A DNA stretch of 64,000 nucleotides from Vibrio hannami. GTDB taxonomy: Bacteria > Pseudomonadota > Gammaproteobacteria > Enterobacterales > Vibrionaceae. A model generated the notes under the pieces. It saw only the letters and a program-made list of their open reading frames with translations, had not been told where the DNA came from and ran no database searches. The position numbers and the translations under genes are program-made. The first letter of the stretch is position 1. Each line of letters opens with the position of its first letter. This document shows positions 59,038 through 64,000 of this stretch, in pieces. Location: contig NZ_JARQZP010000006.1 in assembly GCF_029589055.1 (NCBI RefSeq), positions 310,001 through 374,000 of the forward strand. The letters run 5' to 3'.

Positions 59038-59907
59038 TTAACCAATTTTCCCAGTTTCGATAAGCTGCTGAAGAGCAGGTCGAATGATGAGCTCCATAGC
59101 AAAGCTCATTTTTCCACCAGGCACAACAAGCGTATTATGCCTTGACATAAATGAGCCATCTATCATTGCCAGAAGGTACGGGAAGTCGACGTTTTTTATT
59201 CCTCTGATACGGATAACGACAAAGCTTTCGTCCAGACTAGGTATACCTTTCGCATTTAGCGGGTTTGATGTATCAACAGTGGGTACACGCTGGAAGTTTA
59301 TATGTGTACGGGAAAACTGCGGCGTAATGTAGTTTAGGTAATCATCCATTGAGCGCACAATAGAGTCCATTACCGCCTCACGAGAATGTCCTCGGTCTCG
59401 GGTATCGCGCACAAACTTCTGAATCCATTCCAGGTTAACTATTGGCACCATGCCAATCAACAAGTCAACGTGTTGAGAAACATTTACATCCCCCCACTTT
59501 ACGCCGCCGTGTAAGCCTTCGTAGAAGAGGACATCACTATTTTCCGGTAAATCCTGCCAGGGAGTGAATGTACCAGGCATCTGGTTGTACGGAACTGCTT
59601 CATCAAATGAGTGAAGGTATTTTCTAAACTGTCCTGTGCCTTCATCGCCATATTGTCGGAAGAATTTCTCAAGCATCCCAAAGTCGTTGGCTTCCGGACC
59701 AAAATAACTGATGTGCTTTCCTTGCTCTTTCGCTTTTCGGATTTCTACATCCATTTCCGGGCGGGTAAAACGGTGGAAACTATCACCTTCTACCCATGCT
59801 GGCTTCAGATTCATGACATTAAACATTTTTCTGAATGCTTCGGTGGTGGTGGTGGTTCCCGCTCCGGATGAACCGGTTACTGCGATGATTGGATGTTTCG
59901 CTGACAT
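59038..59907 (-). CDS. prkB: Phosphoribulokinase-like protein
   Basis: A 289-residue P-loop kinase of the phosphoribulokinase/uridine kinase fold. The ATP loop is AVTGSSGAGTTTTTEAFRKM, and SFHRFTRPEMDVEIRKA and FYEGLHGG are active-site segments. Non-photosynthetic gammaproteobacteria carry this gene near crp with no known Calvin cycle, so the physiological role is unclear. Length matches the family. The 243-bp spacer to crp shows no clear regulatory site. Confidence 0.93.
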   Translation of the reverse strand: MSAKHPIIAVTGSSGAGTTTTTEAFRKMFNVMNLKPAWVEGDSFHRFTRPEMDVEIRKAKEQGKHISYFGPEANDFGMLEKFFRQYGDEGTGQFRKYLHSFDEAVPYNQMPGTFTPWQDLPENSDVLFYEGLHGGVKWGDVNVSQHVDLLIGMVPIVNLEWIQKFVRDTRDRGHSREAVMDSIVRSMDDYLNYITPQFSRTHINFQRVPTVDTSNPLNAKGIPSLDESFVVIRIRGIKNVDFPYLLAMIDGSFMSRHNTLVVPGGKMSFAMELIIRPALQQLIETGKIG

Positions 59908-60021
59908 GACAAACCCTGTCTGTTTGTTAACTACCTAATTAAGAGCAACATATTCCTGTTTAGAACAATATAGTTTATGAGATTCGGACTAAACGTCAAT
60001 TAATCCGAATCAGAACTGTGG

Positions 60022-60237
60022 TTAAGAGAGTTCTCTTTTAAGCTTAATATCAATAGTCTCATGCAGCTCAGAAAATACGATAACAGCATCACCAGATTGT
60101 ATCTGAGCCTTTACCTGATCAACTTTATCTTGCAGTGAAAACTCGATATCACCATAGTCTGTACCTTCTCGTAGGATGAACTCCTGAATCAGGTTTGTTA
60201 GTGTTTCTTCTTCCAGTTGTTCCCATGGAATAATCAT
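60022..60237 (-). CDS. yheU: YheU/UPF0270 family protein
   Basis: A 71-residue conserved small protein. [20 protein letters not shown] and [20 protein letters not shown] are the family signature. Function not established. It follows yheT by 23 nt, the same order as in E. coli. Confidence 0.92.
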   Translation of the reverse strand: MIIPWEQLEEETLTNLIQEFILREGTDYGDIEFSLQDKVDQVKAQIQSGDAVIVFSELHETIDIKLKRELS

Positions 60238-60260
60238 AAATACTTCTCTTTCTATGATGC

Positions 60261-61232
60261 TTACAAATACATGCGACGGTAATAGTCTGGCATCGCGGAT
60301 TCAAGCCAAAATTCAGGGCGACGTATCGATCCGGATAAAAAGCCAACATGACCACCTTGGTTAAACAAACGGTAGCGAATATTGTCATTGAGCTTAAAGT
60401 CGGGAATCACTTTCTTTGTCATAAACGGATCATCTTTAGAGTGGATAACCTGGAGCGGTATGGATACCTGATTGAGAACCGGTAAGCCGGAACACTTCGC
60501 GTAGTACTCGGCAGCATTTCTGAAACCATGCAATGGCGCAGTAATGGCGTCATCGAACCCGTATAGAGTCTTAACTTGTTTGATTGTCGTTGAGGTTATC
60601 CCGATTGCTTCGTTAAGTTTGTCTTCTTTCTTAAGAGCATTGCCCTTCAGAGAACCCAGCAGGTAATTTCGATATACCTTAGAGAATCCGCTCTCGATTC
60701 GTTTTGAACAGGCAGCCAAATCGAGAGGCGCAGATACAACTGTTGCTGCATTCAGGATAGGGTCGTCACGATATTGAGCCAGATACCTGACCAGCATATT
60801 CCCGCCGAGGGAAATTCCAATCGCTACTTTTGGTTGTTGTGGAAACAGGCTGTTTAAGTGTGTTAAGAAATAGCGAGCGTCTTCGGTTTCTCCAGAGTGA
60901 TAAGCTCGGGCAAGTCGATTGGGTTTTCCGCTACAGCCTCTGAAATGCATCATCACCGAAAGCCAACCGTTATCGGCAAAGGCCTTCATTAGGCCATTAG
61001 CGTACGGGCTGTGAAAGCTGCCTTCTAATCCGTGAAACAGTACAAATATAGGCTTATTTTTGGCTGACTCACTTTGCCACTCTTCGCTCCATGCTAAATC
61101 CAGAAAGTCGCCATCAGGTAGCTCCATTGTCAGCCACACTGGTTCAAACAGTACAGATTTGCGTATCAGTCTGGGAACAATAGTCTGCAGGTGCGGGTTC
61201 TTTAATCCCTTGGCTGGTATAAATTCAGTCAT
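60261..61232 (-). CDS. yheT: Alpha/beta-fold hydrolase YheT
   Basis: A 323-residue alpha/beta hydrolase. [20 protein letters not shown] carries the oxyanion region, [16 protein letters not shown] the nucleophile elbow (GISLGG), and [12 protein letters not shown] the catalytic His. Substrate unknown. Its ATG overlaps the corrected stop of the MocR gene as ATGA, suggesting coupling. Confidence 0.93.
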   Translation of the reverse strand: MTEFIPAKGLKNPHLQTIVPRLIRKSVLFEPVWLTMELPDGDFLDLAWSEEWQSESAKNKPIFVLFHGLEGSFHSPYANGLMKAFADNGWLSVMMHFRGCSGKPNRLARAYHSGETEDARYFLTHLNSLFPQQPKVAIGISLGGNMLVRYLAQYRDDPILNAATVVSAPLDLAACSKRIESGFSKVYRNYLLGSLKGNALKKEDKLNEAIGITSTTIKQVKTLYGFDDAITAPLHGFRNAAEYYAKCSGLPVLNQVSIPLQVIHSKDDPFMTKKVIPDFKLNDNIRYRLFNQGGHVGFLSGSIRRPEFWLESAMPDYYRRMYL

Positions 61233-62619
61233 AACGTGAAGTCGCTTATTGGTTTTATCTCTAGAAGCTGCTTTAGCTTTTTCAGTCCATTTTCCAGCTC
61301 AGTCTGATTTAAAGGAGAACTAAGAGCAAGCCTCACGGCAGGTGTGACGTTACCTGCAGGGGGGTAAAGAGCTCTGCCGACTTCACTATCACATCGGATT
61401 GTTTTGCCTGTTCAACAAAATCACTCAGTCGCCAGTGTTCCGGGAGTTTTAACCATGCATGAAAACTGTGCTTTTGATATAAAAGGTCGTAGTTACCCAG
61501 ATAATCCAGGGTTAGTTTGAGCCTTTGTTCCATCTCTTCCCGTATGGCGTTTAACGCTTGATCTGCTTTCCCGTTGTTCATGAGTTCACATGTTAACGCG
61601 GTTAATAATGGACTTATCATCCAGCTATGATTTTGTAGAGCCATACTTATTGGTTGGTAGAGCTTTTCGGGGGGCTGTATGTAACCAACTCTCAATCCCG
61701 GTGCTAGCCATTTGGATACTGCTCCAATATGGATAACTCGTTCAGGGTCGAGGTTAACCATAGGAGGGAGGAAGTTCTCTGGGAGGAGGCCGTTTACATC
61801 GTCTTCAATCACAAAAAGATCGTACTTGCGACAAATTTCTAAAATAGCCTCTCGCCGCTCTAATGACATGGTTGCGGTTGTTGGGTTTTGAAGCGTTGGT
61901 GTTAAATAGATAAATCTAGATTGAAACTGCCTACAAGCAGCATCCAGTGCGTCTGGAATAATGCCTTCTGAATCCATTTCTACCCCTTTTATACTTAGCT
62001 GGTTTTGCTTTGCCAGACTGATAAGGCCGGGGTAGGTGAGTTTCTCTACAAGAATCGTATCACCTGCTCTGGTGAACGCATCAAGTACCATCTGAACACC
62101 GTGTTGTGCTCCAGAGCTGAACAACATAGTCTCTGCATTCAGCTTGATCCCTTTGTTGGCAAGCCAATCAGCGACAATCTTTCTATGAGATTCAATACCA
62201 GTGGGTTTTTGGTAAATCATAAACTGATTCAGGGCTTGGGGGGAGCGAGACAATGTCTCCATGGCCTCACGTAGCATGTCACTGCGGTCGATCAGAGGAG
62301 GGATATTGAAACCTAGATTTGCTTCTTTTTCTTCTCGCTGTTCACCTTGATCAAATGCCCAATAAGCTTTCTGTGAATCGACAACAAATGTGCCAGCTCC
62401 TACTCTGGCTTCTACTAGTCCCCGGCGCTCTGCTTCCGCGTAAGCTCTGGTGACAGTACCTACCGTAACGGAGAGCCGATCGGCAAGATAGCGATGAGTT
62501 GGTAGTTTATCGTTGGCTCCTAACTCGCCAGACACGACCTTCTGCTCGATAAGATCCGCAATTTGTTTGTACTTAGGAGAAGTCTCTTTGCTGTCTAACT
62601 CAAATTCGATAATTGTCAT
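61229..62619 (-). CDS. MocR-family regulator (GntR HTH plus aminotransferase domain), interrupted by a 1-base frame break
   Basis: From the ATG at 62619 (MTIIEFELDSKETSPKYKQI) the GntR winged helix covers about residues 1-70 (LPTHRYLADRLSVTVGTVTR). A class I aminotransferase domain follows, with PTLQNPTTATMSLERR and the PLP-lysine region HIGAVSKWLAPGLRVGYI. The frame stops at 61333, but one extra C in the six-base run at 61359-61364 (plus strand) continues as PPAGNVTPAVRLALSSPLNQ to a TGA at 61231-61229, giving 463 residues and an ATGA overlap with yheT. An upstream in-frame leader (to 62856) is unconserved and runs into the divergent gene. It probably controls the adjacent LysE exporter. Confidence 0.88.
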
Positions 62620-62706
62620 GGTGACAATAAACCTTTTGATCTTATTAATAACCATTGTTATGGTTATTTTGTGCGCACAATAGTAACAGGTCAATAAGTT
62701 TAACTT

Positions 62707-62724
62707 AATTGTATCGATACAATT
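62707..62724. promoter_or_regulatory. Perfect 18-bp palindrome between the MocR and LysE genes
   Basis: AATTGTATCGATACAATT reads the same on both strands and lies about 20 bp before the LysE start in the 127-bp divergent spacer. It is a good candidate operator for the MocR regulator. Confidence 0.7.
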
Positions 62725-62746
62725 TGTATTGTGTGAGGTAAATAGA

Positions 62747-63343
62747 ATGGAATGGCAATTTTTCTTGTCGGTATTAGTATTTGCAATTGTGATGACAGGC
62801 ACACCAGGACCAAACAACGTAATGTTAACCGCTTCTGGAGCAAACTTTGGATACAAGCGCAGTATTCCTCACTTTCTTGGAATAAGCCTTGGGCTGATTA
62901 GCATGATCTTTATGTTGGCCGCTGGTTTGAGTGCGACATTTAAGGCGTACCCAGAAATTCAGGAAGCGATGAAGTGGATGGGGAGTGCGTATATTCTCTA
63001 TCTGGCACTAAAAATTGCTAAAACTAGCCCTGTTTCTTTGAATGGTGAGAAAGAGCATAAGCCTATGTCTTTTCTTGAGGCGGCGATATTCCAGTACATG
63101 AATCCTAAAGCCTGGATGATGATGGTTACTGCGATTGGTTCCTTTTCCTTAGCGGGTGAGAGTTATTGGTTATCAGTGGCTTATATAGCGTTGATTTTCT
63201 TTATAACTCAGCTGCATACCTCATCTCTCTGGGTCGGATTTGGGTCTTTGCTTGGCCGATGGCTTTCTAATCCTTCGGCCTGGAGACGTTTTAACTTTGG
63301 TATGGGTGCTTTAACAGCAAGTTGTGTCGCTTTTATGTGGTAG
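62747..63343 (+). CDS. LysE/RhtB-family amino-acid exporter
   Basis: About 198 residues from the ATG at 62747, preceded by GAGGTAAATAG; an earlier in-frame ATG at 62729 would add six residues. Five to six helices; the N-terminal VMTGTPGPNNVMLTASGANF is the LysE/RhtB hallmark, and FQYMNPKAWMMMVTAI is the second conserved proline-asparagine motif. It exports an amino acid or analogue; substrate not deducible. Divergent MocR regulator suggests control by a PLP-related or amine signal. Confidence 0.9.
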   Translation: MEWQFFLSVLVFAIVMTGTPGPNNVMLTASGANFGYKRSIPHFLGISLGLISMIFMLAAGLSATFKAYPEIQEAMKWMGSAYILYLALKIAKTSPVSLNGEKEHKPMSFLEAAIFQYMNPKAWMMMVTAIGSFSLAGESYWLSVAYIALIFFITQLHTSSLWVGFGSLLGRWLSNPSAWRRFNFGMGALTASCVAFMW

Positions 63344-63367
63344 CCACCTTTGGGTAGCACACTAGTT

Positions 63368-64000
63368 TCAGCGCGATTTCTCTAATGCATAGTTAGCAAA
63401 GTTAAAGAGGCATTGCTTTGCAAAGCGGGTCTCTTCAATCTCCGCTAGTTTCTGTTGGTAATTATCACTGAGTTCACCTTTCAGATGCTCTAGGGAGCTT
63501 AGCATGATTTCTTCGGTGAACTCGGGATGAAACTGTACTCCCCAGGTTGATGTGCCATACCTGAATGCATGGTGTGGCTCAAAATCATTTTTCGCCAACA
63601 GTTGAGCACCCTCTGGTAGTGAAATTACCGACTGAAAGTGTACAACGTGCGCAGGAAAAGACGTCGGCATCGCACAAAACAGAGGATCATTGTTTGCCTC
63701 TGGTAAGACAGATATCCTTGTAGTTCCCGCTTCCAATCCTTGAGGATGAAAGCCCACATTACCCCCTAATGCCTGAGCTATTAACTGGTGGCCAAAGCAG
63801 ATACCAAGCATGGGTATGTGCTGTTCTGTATAACTAACGATCTGTTGTGAGAGTCTGAGCATCCATTCTGTCTTTTCAGTGACCATGGATAGGGAACCCA
63901 TAATAATTATGCCAGTACATAGCTCCGGCTTGGGAAGCGGACTAGCTACTCCATCAATGAGTTCTATGGTTGAATCTTCTATTCCTTGCTCGGTTAAAGC
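63368..64000 (-). CDS. Class I glutamine amidotransferase, 5' end outside the window
   Basis: The frame is open to the window edge (33 codons beyond the ATG at 63901, with ELCTGIIIMGSLSMV as a natural continuation). MLGICFGHQLIAQALGG holds the catalytic Cys, and WGVQFHPEFTEE the His and Glu. It resembles GMP-synthase-like amidotransferases (YfeJ-type) that act without a fused synthetase; substrate unknown. It converges on the LysE gene with 24 nt between stops. Confidence 0.88.
   Translation of the reverse strand, partial: ALTEQGIEDSTIELIDGVASPLPKPELCTGIIIMGSLSMVTEKTEWMLRLSQQIVSYTEQHIPMLGICFGHQLIAQALGGNVGFHPQGLEAGTTRISVLPEANNDPLFCAMPTSFPAHVVHFQSVISLPEGAQLLAKNDFEPHHAFRYGTSTWGVQFHPEFTEEIMLSSLEHLKGELSDNYQQKLAEIEETRFAKQCLFNFANYALEKSR

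Noticed and set aside
62620-62856. Extended N-terminus of the MocR protein
   Set aside because: The extra residues are unconserved and overlap the operator and divergent gene; the start at 62619 matches the GntR domain.

Overview
The window is a chromosomal segment of a Vibrio-type gammaproteobacterium. The species cannot be fixed from the sequence alone. The assignment rests on an AphA-type quorum-sensing regulator next to ppc and argECBGH, an argH gene fused to an N-acetylglutamate synthase domain, an O-antigen locus lying between hldD (gmhD) and the right-junction gene rjg, and Vibrio-like metJ/metBL/metF, DUF3624-groESL and crp-prkB-yheU-yheT neighbourhoods.

Layout. Positions 1-9626 hold the lipopolysaccharide inner/outer core genes: kdkA (partial), waaA, a putative sugar transferase, then a leftward run of GT2, O-antigen ligase, GT4, GT32, waaF, GT4 and hldD. 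Positions 9878-35086 hold the O-antigen locus: rmlBADC (dTDP-L-rhamnose), the Wzm/Wzt ABC exporter, a methyltransferase, a 1040-residue methyltransferase-GT2-GT2 fusion, a WsaF-like rhamnosyltransferase, a lipid-linked pentofuranose module (HAD phosphatase, UbiA-type phosphoribosyltransferase, DprE1-like oxidase, DprE2-like reductase, polytopic GT-C-like protein), then an SDR, an FAD oxidoreductase, a GtrA protein and a UPF0104/LPG-synthase-like membrane protein, two rhamnosyltransferase-like GT2s, and an initiation set (4,6-dehydratase, 4-ketoreductase, phosphoglycosyl transferase). Positions 35188-37233 hold rjg and a TetR regulator. Positions 37344-42635 hold the methionine genes metJ, metB, metL and metF with clear MetJ boxes. 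Positions 42717-52840 hold aphA, ppc, argE and argC-argB-argG-argH(A) with Arg boxes. The rest is DUF3624, groESL, a sulfotransferase, a 3-methyladenine glycosylase relative, crp, prkB, yheU, yheT, a MocR regulator divergent from a LysE exporter, and a partial glutamine amidotransferase.

How the O-antigen genes may work together (inference). A 6-deoxy-HexNAc-1-phosphate starts the chain on the lipid carrier, a WbbL-like enzyme adds the first rhamnose, the GT2 and WsaF-like enzymes build an L-rhamnose-containing chain, methyltransferase activity may cap it, and Wzt (with a C-terminal carbohydrate-binding domain) exports it. Separately, a mycobacteria-like pathway would make polyprenyl-phosphate-D-arabinofuranose, flip it with the GtrA protein, and let the GT-C-like protein decorate the glycan in the periplasm before WaaL ligation. 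This arabinan-type donor pathway inside a Vibrio O-antigen cluster is the most interesting content.

Quality note. Eight places show single-base frame breaks: rmlC, HAD/UbiA, the GT-C-like gene twice, the UPF0104 gene, argG, the sulfotransferase and the MocR gene. Seven look like one missing base and one (argG) like one extra base, and most fall in homopolymers. Uncorrected sequencing errors are the simplest explanation; genuine mutation cannot be excluded from the sequence alone. I saw no rRNA, tRNA, CRISPR array or transposase gene.
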